Of a stretch of 48,599 nt of DNA, positions 34,115-43,088 are shown one piece after another. Each line of letters begins with the position of its first letter. Position 1 is the stretch's first letter. The notes beneath the pieces are model-generated. The model was not told the DNA's origin, did not search any database, and was given only the letters and a program-made list of their open reading frames with translations. The position numbers and the translations under genes were made by a program. Origin of the DNA: Clostridiales bacterium (GTDB lineage: Bacteria; Bacillota; Clostridia; Lachnospirales; Lachnospiraceae); NCBI GenBank assembly GCA_029006795.1, contig JAQXGQ010000046.1, positions 1 through 48,599 on the forward strand, given 5' to 3'.

Positions 34115-34908
34115 TATTCTTCACCTCCGCCCTCACCTTCAGCATTATTATTACGAGCTGAAGGAGCCAGGAATGATTTCAGTTTCTCTTCTATAACTCG
34201 TGGGTTTTCTCCTGCCTGAATGGACAGAATACCTTCCACTGTAATTTCCTTCATCATCATCTCTATATCATTATTCACTTTTAACTTGGAAGCAATCGGA
34301 TTACACAGCCAGTTTGCAATGATTGAACCATACAGAGTTGTTACCAAAGCAACCGACATGGAAGGTCCGATAGACGACGGATCATCCATGTTATTTAACA
34401 TGATTATCAATCCAATTAAGGTTCCAATCATTCCCCATGCAGGACCTAACTCTGCCCATTTTTCCCAGACAGCAATTGACTTCTTATGTCTGGTTTCGAT
34501 ACAAGACAAATCTGTCTCCATAATACCCCGAACCAGTTCCGGGTCAGTACCGTCTACTACCAACATAATTCCCTTTTTAAGAAAATCATCTTCAATATTA
34601 TTTGCTGCTTCCTCTAACGCCAGCAAACCTTCTTTTCTTGCTGTATTAGACAACTCAATAATATTTCTGATTACTTCTGCCGGGTCTCGCACTTCCTCTT
34701 TAAAGGCCAATGCTGCACTCTTCATACCATTGATAAAGTCTGGCATCTTATTAGAACCAATCGTACCGGAAATAGAACCTCCAAGTGTGATTATAAGTGA
34801 TGCCAAGTCAAACATATTTTTTAGACCTGAAAAACCAGCATTCGAATACACACCAAACACAAACATTATTGCACCCAGCAGTATACCTGCCAAAGAAGCT
34901 ATATCCAA
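34114..34908 (-). CDS. motA: Flagellar stator protein MotA
   Basis: MotA forms the stator ring around MotB and drives rotation by acting on FliG. The 264-aa protein has four membrane helices and the TM3-TM4 signature GPAWGMIGTLIGLIIML (about residues 155-171), ending in a charged tail. I place the start at the TTG at 34908 (LDIASLAGILLG), with AGGTGG about 6 nt upstream; a longer reading would add 18 charged residues with no ribosome site. It follows the 318-bp flbD-position gap with its own candidate promoter. Confidence 0.94.
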   Translation of the reverse strand: MDIASLAGILLGAIMFVFGVYSNAGFSGLKNMFDLASLIITLGGSISGTIGSNKMPDFINGMKSAALAFKEEVRDPAEVIRNIIELSNTARKEGLLALEEAANNIEDDFLKKGIMLVVDGTDPELVRGIMETDLSCIETRHKKSIAVWEKWAELGPAWGMIGTLIGLIIMLNNMDDPSSIGPSMSVALVTTLYGSIIANWLCNPIASKLKVNNDIEMMMKEITVEGILSIQAGENPRVIEEKLKSFLAPSARNNNAEGEGGGEE

Positions 34909-34992
34909 TTTTATCCACCTACCATCCCTGATTTTTTGTCTTAGCAAAATCCTTATGCACAACCGGTTATCAATCCTTTTCCCTCCAGGTTG

Positions 34993-35067
34993 TCATAATA
35001 TTCCTGTATATGATTTTACTAAATTTTTGACCTCTTGTCTACTTTCTTTTACAAATATCTTCCTACT
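34993..35067 (-). pseudogene. Possible 3' remnant of flbD/swrD
   Basis: In one minus-strand frame, directly after a TAA at 35068-35070, 24 codons read SRKIFVKESRQEVKNLVKSY and then TGIL before a TGA. The pattern KxxVKESxxEVxxxVxxY is the conserved end of FlbD/SwrD, a small protein needed for full motor torque. The N-terminal LNG part of the family is missing upstream; a hairpin occupies that place. It could be a decayed gene end or chance similarity within a non-coding leader. Confidence 0.35.
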
Positions 35068-35091
35068 TTACGCATAGAAAGCAGTTAAAAC

Positions 35092-35139
35092 ACCGTGTAA
35101 ACCCAGCCCAACCTGTACAAAAGGACTAGGTTACACGGT
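35092..35139 (-). promoter_or_regulatory. 5' hairpin at the start of the motA transcript
   Basis: Arms 35092-35103 and 35129-35139 pair over 11 bp with one bulged base (ACCGTGTAA then CC), loop 25 nt. It begins 1-2 bp downstream of the -10 element of the motA promoter, so the transcript would start inside or at the edge of the first arm. A short TTTT follows on the minus strand. It could protect the mRNA end, attenuate, or terminate transcripts coming from flgE. Confidence 0.55.
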
Positions 35140-35140
35140 T

Positions 35141-35169
35141 AGTATACCATATATAGTAGAATGTGTGAA
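35141..35169 (-). promoter_or_regulatory. Internal sigma-A promoter upstream of motA
   Basis: On the minus strand TTCACA (35164-35169) and TATACT (35141-35146) are exactly 17 bp apart, and a TGG immediately precedes the -10, giving an extended -10. It lies 232 bp before the motA start. It would let the stator and later genes be expressed apart from the early basal-body genes. Confidence 0.65.
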
Positions 35170-35226
35170 TACATTTTTCTATATATATTTTAAATTTTTC
35201 AAAAAATTTACACAAAACGACCTATC

Positions 35227-36882
35227 TTATCGTTTCAGATTAACGAGTTCCTCTAACAATGTGTCGGAAACTGTAATAATACGTGAGTTCGCCTGGAAAC
35301 CACGCTGTGTAATAATCATCTGTGTAAACTCTGTAGAAAGGTCTACATTGGACATCTCTAACTCACCACTGGTCATAGAACTTCCATCAGCAGAAATTTC
35401 AACACCAATTCCGTCAAATTCACCGGAGTTTAAGGTTGTCTTGTAGCAGTTATCTCCTACTTTTTCAAGACCGGAAGCATTGGCAAACTGTGCTACTGCA
35501 ATCTGTCCTAGTAATTCTGTATTACCATTATCGTATGTACCGAAAATCTTACCACTGTTATCTACGGAAAGACCAATTAAAGCTCCTAATTTTTTTCCTT
35601 TTCCTGTACTGCCATCCTCTGCACTACCGCTTTCCATAACTGCGGTGGATTTTCCACCATTTTCTGCATCACGCAGCTGTGAAAAATCAATTGTGATATC
35701 AGAGAACTGTGTTGGTGTGTTACCAAGTTTGCTCATGTTTAAGGTAACACTGTTTGCCAGACTAGTACCCGCTCTGTCACCAACACCGATAAAGGAACCA
35801 TCTGCCGTACTGAACTGAATACCATAATCTGTTACATCACCGGAAATAGTAAGGACACCATTGGTTACGGTTGCTTTTGCTGTCGGCGGTGTAGCTGTCA
35901 ATTTTGCCACCATAGAATCCGAAATGCCGTATACCTGTTTTAACGTATATGTATTACCGCCGGCATCCGTAAAATTCGCATTTGCAGCGTTAAAAGTCAG
36001 CTCTGTTCCGGTATTGTCACTGCCGGAATAAATCTTTCCGGTCGCCGGATCTAAGTAAAAGCCATTCGAAACCTCATCATAAGTTGAAAGAGTTACGTTT
36101 GTTGCACTAAGACCAAATACATCACTTAAAGCTACCGTACTAGTAGCCGGATCATAGAACACTTTTCCCTCGCTATCAAGTATCTTCTCTAATTCAACAG
36201 AATACTGTCCGTCTACACCAAGAGACTTGATATTAAAACGTGCTGTATAAGCATATCCTAAGTTATCATAAAATGTTAATGTTTTCGTCATACCGGTATC
36301 GCTTTTAATATCTGTATCATTTTTATCAATAACACCAGAAACATTTGCCATAGTTGTTGCTTCCGGGTCTGATGTCAGGTTCGAAGCCTGCATGATACGG
36401 AGTGCGGATACGGTATCTTTACGAATATTACCTGTAGTCGGATCTACCTGCCATCCCATAACCGTGTAACCGGTAGATGTCATACATAAGTTACCTGCAC
36501 CGTCTACATAGAAAGAACCTGAACGTGTAAATACATTTTCAGAACCGTTGTTTACAATAAAGAAGTTTGTGGTAGACTGGTCAGATAAACGGATATCAAA
36601 AGGATTACCGGTTGTCTCTGCTGCTCCTGCGCTTGTAATGCTAATGTTTGTTGCACCGGTTGTAACACCAAGACCAATCTGTTTTGCATTGATACCACCA
36701 ACACCGGTTGCGGCATTCGCACCGGACGCATTAGATGTGGTTTGATATAAAATATCCTGGAAAGTTACCGAGGATGATTTAAAGGCTACGGTATTTACGT
36801 TGGCGATATTGTTACCAATAACGTCCATTTTTGTCTGATGTGTCTTTAAACCTGACACAGCAGAGTACATTGATCTCATCAT
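35227..36882 (-). CDS. flgE: Flagellar hook protein FlgE
   Basis: FlgE polymerises into the hook. The 551-aa protein has the N-terminal SMYSAVSGLKTHQTKMDVIG and NNIANVNTVAFK motifs and the C-terminal NVDLSTEFTQMIITQRGFQA and NSRIITVSDTLLEELVNL that form the inner core. The long central region (about residues 130-480) is the variable surface domain, at the upper size range for the family. AGGAGG lies 11 nt before the first ATG; a second ATG follows at once. Confidence 0.96.
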   Translation of the reverse strand: MMRSMYSAVSGLKTHQTKMDVIGNNIANVNTVAFKSSSVTFQDILYQTTSNASGANAATGVGGINAKQIGLGVTTGATNISITSAGAAETTGNPFDIRLSDQSTTNFFIVNNGSENVFTRSGSFYVDGAGNLCMTSTGYTVMGWQVDPTTGNIRKDTVSALRIMQASNLTSDPEATTMANVSGVIDKNDTDIKSDTGMTKTLTFYDNLGYAYTARFNIKSLGVDGQYSVELEKILDSEGKVFYDPATSTVALSDVFGLSATNVTLSTYDEVSNGFYLDPATGKIYSGSDNTGTELTFNAANANFTDAGGNTYTLKQVYGISDSMVAKLTATPPTAKATVTNGVLTISGDVTDYGIQFSTADGSFIGVGDRAGTSLANSVTLNMSKLGNTPTQFSDITIDFSQLRDAENGGKSTAVMESGSAEDGSTGKGKKLGALIGLSVDNSGKIFGTYDNGNTELLGQIAVAQFANASGLEKVGDNCYKTTLNSGEFDGIGVEISADGSSMTSGELEMSNVDLSTEFTQMIITQRGFQANSRIITVSDTLLEELVNLKR

Positions 36883-36975
36883 AGTTAAAATGACCTCCTA
36901 AATCTTTTCATAAATATGATTCGTGCTATACTTCCCTTCTGTCAGTCGGGGAATTTCGCCTCCATAAAGGTCCGG

Positions 36976-37374
36976 CTACATAAAAACAGCACCATCAATA
37001 TTGGTATAAATATTATCATCTGACTCATTTTGCTCCATAGCTGTCACTACGGTCTTGTTCGGAACATTTACAATAAATGCCAATGAGTCTACAATTACAA
37101 GTGATTCGCGAATTCCTTTTTCGCTTGCCTTCCTAACTCCTGTTTCTAAACGTTCGCTCTGCTCTTCAGAAAGATTGATATTCCGATCCTCTAGGCGCAT
37201 TGCTGCATGCTTGGAAAATTTCAGTTCGGAACTGCCAGTAACATCCTGTTTCTGTTTTAATATTTCCTCAAAAGAGATACTATTTTGTGAAACCGCAGTA
37301 TCCGTGCTTTTTCGGTTCAGATACTGGTCAGTTACCTGCTCAATGGAAGCAAACTGGTTACTGATCTTATTCAT
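36976..37374 (-). CDS. Flagellar operon protein, TIGR02530 family
   Basis: A 132-aa protein of a family seen only in flagellar operons of Firmicutes and relatives, between flgD and flgE. The recognisable core is LKFSKHAAMRLEDRNINLSE (about residues 52-71), followed by KASEKGIRESLVIVDSLAFI and VNVPNKTVVTAM. No membrane segment. Its role is not established; the position suggests hook assembly. Confidence 0.88.
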   Translation of the reverse strand: MNKISNQFASIEQVTDQYLNRKSTDTAVSQNSISFEEILKQKQDVTGSSELKFSKHAAMRLEDRNINLSEEQSERLETGVRKASEKGIRESLVIVDSLAFIVNVPNKTVVTAMEQNESDDNIYTNIDGAVFM

Positions 37375-37386
37375 AAATATTCTCCT

Positions 37387-38073
37387 TTAATTAGTTGTTT
37401 CCGTAGTGGGAACGGCATCTGAGGTTGTTGAGGTATTGTCTGAACTGCTACCTGTAAGTTCTGCCATCTTTGCAATCAATTCTTTGTATTTCTGCAAAGC
37501 ATCGGAGGTAATATAAGATTTCTGGAAAGTACTCATCGTCTCATATACCTTTGTCAGGTTTTCTACGTCAGTCTGGTCTGCCAAAGTAAGCTGCGATGCA
37601 CTCGGAAGTTTTGCAACCTGCGTAGAAAACGCGTTTGCAACCGTAACTGCCTCCATATATTCCGGATCTGCTACCTGATATACATCCGACAATAAATATA
37701 AATTGCCGTTAACGCTTACATACTGCTCACCGTTTTCCTTCTGTACATAATCCACAAAGCCCTCCACTGCGGTTGTAACACCGGTAGATGAAGTTGTCTT
37801 GATGATAACATACTGTCCCACCAGATTGTTCGCATTGCTGCTCTCAATGGTGCTCTGCATAGCTAATGTGGACTCCATCTGAGAGAAGGTTGCTAACTGT
37901 GCCACATACTCGGTATTAGTCGTTGGCTCTAATGGGTCCTGATACTGCATCTCTGCACATAACAGCTGTAAGAACTGGTCATATCCCATGTCATTGCTTT
38001 TTTCTTCTTTCTTTTTGGAACTTGCTGTATCTTCCACAATTTTTCCATTTTCAACAGGTGCTATAAGTGCCAT
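37387..38073 (-). CDS. flgD: Flagellar hook cap/scaffold protein FlgD
   Basis: FlgD caps the growing hook. The 228-aa protein has the N-terminal FlgD motif YDQFLQLLCAEMQYQDPLEP (about residues 32-51) and TEYVAQLATFSQMES. The later part has a Tudor-like fold segment (LVGQYVIIK) and ends in a Ser/Thr-rich tail. GGAGAATG precedes the ATG. It lies between fliK and the TIGR02530 gene, the usual hook cluster. Confidence 0.95.
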   Translation of the reverse strand: MALIAPVENGKIVEDTASSKKKEEKSNDMGYDQFLQLLCAEMQYQDPLEPTTNTEYVAQLATFSQMESTLAMQSTIESSNANNLVGQYVIIKTTSSTGVTTAVEGFVDYVQKENGEQYVSVNGNLYLLSDVYQVADPEYMEAVTVANAFSTQVAKLPSASQLTLADQTDVENLTKVYETMSTFQKSYITSDALQKYKELIAKMAELTGSSSDNTSTTSDAVPTTETTN

Positions 38074-38102
38074 ATTTCATTCTCCTTTCCTGTTTTCTTT
38101 TA

Positions 38103-39590
38103 TTAGGCGGTATAGTCAATGGAATTTCCCTGATCCGCCATCATCTGTGCCACTAAGTTTTCTTCTTCTGTCATAACTCCGGCAAGTTCGTCTAAATCAT
38201 TCAGATTCAGTCTACGCGTTTTTCCGGATGCTTTCTCCCGTTCCTCTGCCTGCTGTTCTTCCTGTTTTTGATTTTGTTCAAGATTTTTCTCAAACTCATG
38301 GCTTCCCACAGTAACTTCAACGGCATCTACCTTAATACCCGCCTGATTCATATTCTGTTTCAGTTCCACAATCTGAGTTTCTAATGCTTCTCGCACAAAC
38401 TCATTCTGCGCAACAATACGGGCAGAAACAGTTCCTTCTTTCGAAGTAACCTCAAGATAAATTTTTCCGAGGTTTTCCGGATTTAACTGCATCTCCATAG
38501 TCGTCTGCGCATCCGAAACATTGATTTTGGTAAATTCCACAATCTGTTTGATGATATTCTCAGTATCTAACTGCTTCGTAAATTCCGTAACAACTTCTGT
38601 TGTTCCTGCATTCACTGTCTGCTGCGTGGTATTTACCTGAACGGTGACTGTTTCATTTCCATGATTCTGCTGGTTTAACTGACTGCCCGTCTGCTGCTCG
38701 GGAGTTTCCGTTTTCTTCGCAGTCAAAATGTCTGCTGTCGGTTCTTCCTCGGTCTGCTCTTCTGCGGTTTCTGTCTCTGTCACATTCTTTTCCGTATTTT
38801 TTTCCACCGTAACGGTAGCAGTCTCTTTTGTGACCTTATCTGCCGTAACAGCTTCTTTTTCTGCCGGCTGCACTGCATCAGGCTGTTTCGTCTGCTGTTT
38901 TGTTTCAACCTCCGGCTGAGTCACAACATCGGATGGCATTGCTACTTCAACATCCATCTCATTTGAAACATCACCTGGCATAATATCCTCTGTCTGTTCC
39001 TGCAGTACCTGATATACCTCTTTTAATTCCTCACCAGTCACTCCAAGTTCCTTTAACAAGTCCTCTGTCAGAACACCCACTTCTTTTAAAATGTCTAAGA
39101 AGTTATTATTGCACAATAGCTCTCCTACATCCTGGCATCCTGTCAGTTCTGTCACTAAACTAGCTAACTGTTTTGGGTCAATGAGATCAATAGCTGTCAT
39201 TCCTAACTGCTCCATTGCTGCTTCAATCTGCTCATCCGTAACACCAAGCTCTTCTTTCAAAACTTCTTTGACATTGTTCTCGAAAGAATCTAACTGTTTT
39301 TCTACCTTGCCTTCTTCCACCCTGTCAGGTGTTTCTGACTGCTTTTTGATACCACTCTCACGATACTGATATTGTTCATAGCTATCTGTCTGTGACGTAG
39401 CATCCACAGTTTTCTCCGGTTTGCCATTATAAGTGTTGCTGTTTTCAGAACCTGTTCCCACTTGTGTAGTCATCTGGCTCATCACTTTCTGAAACTGAAC
39501 TTTTAAGTCACCCTCTTTAGAGCCGGTATTCACATTACCAGTCTGTCCTGCTGTCAGAATACCTGCCACACTTGAAACGTTGCTGCTCAC
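38103..39590 (-). CDS. fliK: Flagellar hook-length control protein FliK
   Basis: FliK measures hook length and triggers the FlhB switch. The 495-aa protein is mostly a low-complexity Thr/Gln/Glu/Val-rich region (about residues 60-340), normal for this ruler protein. Its C-terminal hook domain (about 350-450) carries EMQLNPENLGKIYLEV and VREALETQIVELKQNM. It follows the MotE-like gene and precedes flgD. Confidence 0.93.
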   Translation of the reverse strand: MSSNVSSVAGILTAGQTGNVNTGSKEGDLKVQFQKVMSQMTTQVGTGSENSNTYNGKPEKTVDATSQTDSYEQYQYRESGIKKQSETPDRVEEGKVEKQLDSFENNVKEVLKEELGVTDEQIEAAMEQLGMTAIDLIDPKQLASLVTELTGCQDVGELLCNNNFLDILKEVGVLTEDLLKELGVTGEELKEVYQVLQEQTEDIMPGDVSNEMDVEVAMPSDVVTQPEVETKQQTKQPDAVQPAEKEAVTADKVTKETATVTVEKNTEKNVTETETAEEQTEEEPTADILTAKKTETPEQQTGSQLNQQNHGNETVTVQVNTTQQTVNAGTTEVVTEFTKQLDTENIIKQIVEFTKINVSDAQTTMEMQLNPENLGKIYLEVTSKEGTVSARIVAQNEFVREALETQIVELKQNMNQAGIKVDAVEVTVGSHEFEKNLEQNQKQEEQQAEEREKASGKTRRLNLNDLDELAGVMTEEENLVAQMMADQGNSIDYTA

Positions 39591-39636
39591 GCTCTCTTCC
39601 TCCTTTCCCTTTCGTTGTAAAATTACAACTGAATAT

Positions 39637-40482
39637 TTATTCTGAAGGCTTCATAATTTCCGTCACCTTTGCGGCTATATCGGAATCCATTTTGCCCAGA
39701 ATATCAGCTCTTGACTGTGCATCCATGTTTTCTAAAATCTCTGCTACTAATTTGAGATTTTTGGTCATGGTGTTAAAAATTGCTGCTGCTTCCTTTGGTT
39801 TCATAGAAGAATAAGTCTTTACATATTCCTCTATCTCTTCATCTGCTAATGTCTGTGTCACTACCTGCTTATAAAGCACCTCTGCATTGGCAGGATCTAT
39901 GCTTTCATAATATTTCTTATATTCTTCTATATCGGGTGCTACATCTGAAAAAACAACATCCTCATAGAAACTCTGCTTTTCTTTTTCAAATTCTGCCTCT
40001 TCTTCTTTATATTTCTGAAGTTCTGCAGCCTGTGCCTCTAACTGTTCAATGTACTCTGCATTGGCAGTAGTACTGTTCTGTGCCTCTGCAAGGGCAATCT
40101 CAAGTTCTTTAATTTTTGACACTGCATCATCCATAGAATCAAAAGCGTAAGCGCTATCCTCTGTGGAAATTTCTTCAATTGCTGAATCCGGCAATATTCT
40201 ATTGACATAAGGTACATTTTTAAGCACCGGCGCTAATACTTCGGAGCCAAAGCCCCCTACATCCCACTTAATCAAAAGTGCAATAATTGCCAGCCAGACA
40301 ATAATGATAATCAATGTCACAAAGAAAACAGCCACTTTTCCGCCTGCGGTATCCTCTTCCATATCTAAATCATCCGCTTCGGCTTTATTCTTTTTTGCCA
40401 TTTTCTTTTCTTCTTTCCGTCTTGCTTTTTCTGCTTTCTTCGCTGCCTTTTTATCTACAACTTCTTCGTTTTCTTCTGCCAT
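39637..40482 (-). CDS. MotE/YlxF-family flagellar protein
   Basis: A 281-aa protein with a charged Lys/Glu N-terminus, one membrane helix (about residues 48-70), a long extracytoplasmic coiled coil (about 110-175) and a C-terminal MgtE-N-like domain (about 205-275; KPKEAAAIFNTM and LENMDAQSRADILGKM). It occupies the slot of ylxF between fliJ and fliK in Bacillus. MotE relatives act as periplasmic chaperones of motor proteins in Alphaproteobacteria; the role here is not known. Confidence 0.88.
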   Translation of the reverse strand: MAEENEEVVDKKAAKKAEKARRKEEKKMAKKNKAEADDLDMEEDTAGGKVAVFFVTLIIIIVWLAIIALLIKWDVGGFGSEVLAPVLKNVPYVNRILPDSAIEEISTEDSAYAFDSMDDAVSKIKELEIALAEAQNSTTANAEYIEQLEAQAAELQKYKEEEAEFEKEKQSFYEDVVFSDVAPDIEEYKKYYESIDPANAEVLYKQVVTQTLADEEIEEYVKTYSSMKPKEAAAIFNTMTKNLKLVAEILENMDAQSRADILGKMDSDIAAKVTEIMKPSE

Positions 40483-40494
40483 TATTCCACCATC

Positions 40495-40959
40495 CTAACT
40501 CTGTTGTTTACCCTGCTTTTCATCCTCGTGGTAATTGTAGCTGACCAATTCGTCGATTTCTTTTGCCTCTGCATGCTTGATTTCCTCTTTAAACTCCTCA
40601 AATGCCTTTTCCCGGAGTTTTTCATGGGTTTTGCGCTCAACCATTGCAGCATTCAGTCGCTCTCTTGCCTTCTCTACTTCCCGCTCTGCCGCATGAACAT
40701 TCATCATCTGGCTTCGCTGCTGGCTTTTCATAATATCAATGGCTCTTTTGCACTCCTTGATATCACGAATATGTATCTTACCGGAAACAAGTTCTCTCGA
40801 CCTCGCCTCATAACCGGCTCTCCGTATTAAGATTGCCTGCAGCTTGTCCTGCTCCGCAGCAAGTTTCGCATTCGCCATTCCATAAGCAATCTTTTCCTGA
40901 TTTTCTATTTTTTCCTTGATATCTAAAATATTCTGCATCCGGTACACAAATTTTGCCAT
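40495..40959 (-). CDS. fliJ: Flagellar export protein FliJ
   Basis: FliJ is the stalk of the export ATPase and links it to FlhA. The 154-aa protein is almost wholly alpha-helical coiled coil, opens with FVYRMQNILDIKEKIENQEK and has the spacing of charged residues typical of FliJ. The identification relies on length, helicity and its place directly after fliI. Confidence 0.92.
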   Translation of the reverse strand: MAKFVYRMQNILDIKEKIENQEKIAYGMANAKLAAEQDKLQAILIRRAGYEARSRELVSGKIHIRDIKECKRAIDIMKSQQRSQMMNVHAAEREVEKARERLNAAMVERKTHEKLREKAFEEFKEEIKHAEAKEIDELVSYNYHEDEKQGKQQS

Positions 40960-40972
40960 AGCTTATCCTCTT

Positions 40973-42283
40973 TTACGTTTCAAACAACTGACGGAGCAAT
41001 TCAATTTCCTCATCAAAATCAAATTTTTCATCCGTTTTCTGCATCAGAAACTCGTTGACTGCATGTATCTTCTGAATGGCATAATCAATTTCGCGATTGG
41101 TTCCATTCTTATAGGCACCGATATTAATCAAATCCTCTGCCTCATTGTACGTTGCAAGTACATTTTTTAACTTCCCTGCCAACTCCTTATGTTCGCCTGT
41201 GGCAATAGAGCTCATGACACGGGAAATGCTCTGCAGAATGTCAATTGCCGGATAATGGTTCTTATGTCCTAATTTCCTAGACAGCATGATATGTCCGTCC
41301 AAAATACTTCTCGCAGTATCCGTTATCGGTTCGTTAAAATCATCTCCATCTACCAATACGGTATATAGACCGGTAATAGACCCTATTCGGGATGTACCTG
41401 CACGCTCTAATAATTTAGGCATCTCTGAATATACACTAGGCGGATAACCTCTGGTTACCGGCGGTTCACCGGAAGCAAGTCCGATTTCACGCTGTGCCAT
41501 AGAGAATCGTGTTAAGGAGTCCATCATCAGCAGAACGTCCTTTCCCTGATCTCTGAAATACTCCGCAATAGCGGTAGCCGTCTTTGCTGCTTTATTACGA
41601 ATCAATGCCGGCTTATCGGAGGTAGCAACAACCACGACAGAACGTTTCATTCCCTCTTCTCCGAGATCACGTTCCACAAATTCCCTTACCTCTCTGCCTC
41701 GCTCTCCTATAAGAGCGATTACATTGATATCAGCCTTTGTATTCCGGGCAAACATACCGAGCAAGGTACTTTTTCCAACACCAGAACCGGCAAAAATACC
41801 AATTCGCTGTCCTTTACCTACCGTTATCAGCCCATCCACTGCTTTTACCCCTAACGGCAATACCTCATCAATAATTTTTCTCTCCATAGGGTCAGGAGGC
41901 TGTGCCTCAACCGGATATTCATATTTCAAATCCAGTTTCTCCACATCTGTTGGTCTTCCGATACCATCTAGGGTATGTCCTAACAGTTCTTCCCCTACCA
42001 TAACTGCCAACGGATGTCCCGTATTTTCCACGACACATCCCACCCCAATGCCTTCAACGCTGTCAAAAGGCATGAGCAGAAGTCGTTTATCCCGAAAACC
42101 AACTACTTCCGCCATAACAGAGATATCCTTTTCTCTGTCTATGACAATCCGGCATAAATCATTCAGTTTTGCATCCGGGCCAACAGATTCTATGGTAAGC
42201 CCAACAATTTTTACAACTTTTCCAAGTCGGTTAAAATATGTCTTTTCTGCCAGTTGTAAATATTTATCATATTTATGTGTCAT
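40973..42283 (-). CDS. fliI: Flagellum-specific export ATPase FliI
   Basis: FliI is the hexameric ATPase of flagellar export. The 436-aa protein has Walker A GIFAGSGVGKST (about residues 161-172), GERGREVREF, Walker B LLMMDSLTRFSMAQREIG, and ends in a short C-terminal domain. I chose the ATG at 42283 (MTHKYDKYLQ) with AAGGTGAGGGG upstream; a GTG three codons before lies in that ribosome site. It begins 10 bp after fliH. Confidence 0.96.
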   Translation of the reverse strand: MTHKYDKYLQLAEKTYFNRLGKVVKIVGLTIESVGPDAKLNDLCRIVIDREKDISVMAEVVGFRDKRLLLMPFDSVEGIGVGCVVENTGHPLAVMVGEELLGHTLDGIGRPTDVEKLDLKYEYPVEAQPPDPMERKIIDEVLPLGVKAVDGLITVGKGQRIGIFAGSGVGKSTLLGMFARNTKADINVIALIGERGREVREFVERDLGEEGMKRSVVVVATSDKPALIRNKAAKTATAIAEYFRDQGKDVLLMMDSLTRFSMAQREIGLASGEPPVTRGYPPSVYSEMPKLLERAGTSRIGSITGLYTVLVDGDDFNEPITDTARSILDGHIMLSRKLGHKNHYPAIDILQSISRVMSSIATGEHKELAGKLKNVLATYNEAEDLINIGAYKNGTNREIDYAIQKIHAVNEFLMQKTDEKFDFDEEIELLRQLFET

Positions 42284-42293
42284 GCCCCTCACC

Positions 42294-43088
42294 TTATGAA
42301 CATAATGATTTGATATCTTTTATCAGATTTTCAAGCTGTGCTCCCAGACTACAGTCAAACACACCGGAATCAGTCTCTATGATGCAATCATTCCCATCCA
42401 TAGCAGAATCAGCTAATATCTCTAGTTCAATGCCGTGCCCGACGCGGTCTAATATGTCCTCTTTATTTTTTTCTAAAAACAACACATTATTTTCCGCAAC
42501 TTTGATACGAAAACGCTTTTCCCCTTCAATATTCATAATTGCATCATCAATCAAATACATCAATATCTGTTTTTTGTTATCAAACTGGATATGAAACACT
42601 TTGTTAAACACCTCAAGTATGACATCCACAAGCTCTGTCTCCATAGTTTTTCTCTTCTCGATATATTCTGTTTCAAGTGCATTTCTATCACTTTGATAAT
42701 CTGTCTCTAACTCTGCCTTCCGCTTTGCAATCTCCTGTTCCATCCATATCTGTCCATCCTGGATGCCCTGCTTTTTCGCACCCTCACGGATCTGTCCCGC
42801 TTCTGCCTGTGCCTGACTCACAAGGGTTTCTGCCTCTTCTTTTGCCTGTCTTAAGATATCTTCCGCTTCTTCTTTTGCCTGCAAAAGCGCCTCTTCCTCT
42901 GTTTCTTCTCTGATAACAGGTTCCACCTCGGGCATCATAAGCCCCGGTGCAAAGCCGTCTTCATCCACAGCCTGCGGTTTTCTGACAGTATTCTTTTCTA
43001 TGTAGTCACCGATAATGGCATTAGAATTAATCACACGCGTATTTTTTTCTTCCGTATGAACGAACCACTGTTTATAAAGATTAGACAA
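42294..43088 (-). CDS. fliH: Flagellar assembly protein FliH
   Basis: FliH binds and restrains FliI and ties it to the C-ring. The 264-aa protein starts SNLYKQWFV (after the initiator), has a long Ala/Glu/Gln-rich coiled coil (about residues 75-125) and a C-terminal FliH domain (about 150-260). The start is a TTG at 43088, with GGAGGTGA 8 nt upstream, overlapping the fliG stop by 8 bp; an upstream reading would lie inside fliG with no ribosome site. Confidence 0.93.
   Translation of the reverse strand: MSNLYKQWFVHTEEKNTRVINSNAIIGDYIEKNTVRKPQAVDEDGFAPGLMMPEVEPVIREETEEEALLQAKEEAEDILRQAKEEAETLVSQAQAEAGQIREGAKKQGIQDGQIWMEQEIAKRKAELETDYQSDRNALETEYIEKRKTMETELVDVILEVFNKVFHIQFDNKKQILMYLIDDAIMNIEGEKRFRIKVAENNVLFLEKNKEDILDRVGHGIELEILADSAMDGNDCIIETDSGVFDCSLGAQLENLIKDIKSLCS

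Larger units (their letters stand above)
34909..35226. other. 318-bp gap without an intact gene, in the flbD/swrD position
   Basis: Between flgE and motA, where many Clostridia and Bacillus carry the small gene flbD (swrD), there is no intact reading frame of that family. The stretch holds, in transcription order: an A/T-rich segment (35170-35226), a promoter (35141-35169), a strong hairpin (35092-35139), a 24-codon reading that resembles the end of FlbD (34993-35067), and a GGAGGG just downstream that leads only to tiny frames before motA. Confidence 0.75.

Noticed and set aside
34962-35000. Tiny frames after GGAGGG (for example at 34975) as a leader peptide for motA
   Set aside because: They are 6-8 codons, with no run of codons that would suggest attenuation, and are common by chance.
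34909-35226. A c-di-GMP riboswitch in the motA leader
   Set aside because: I looked for the conserved segments of GEMM-I and -II and found neither; the structure is a single bulged hairpin.
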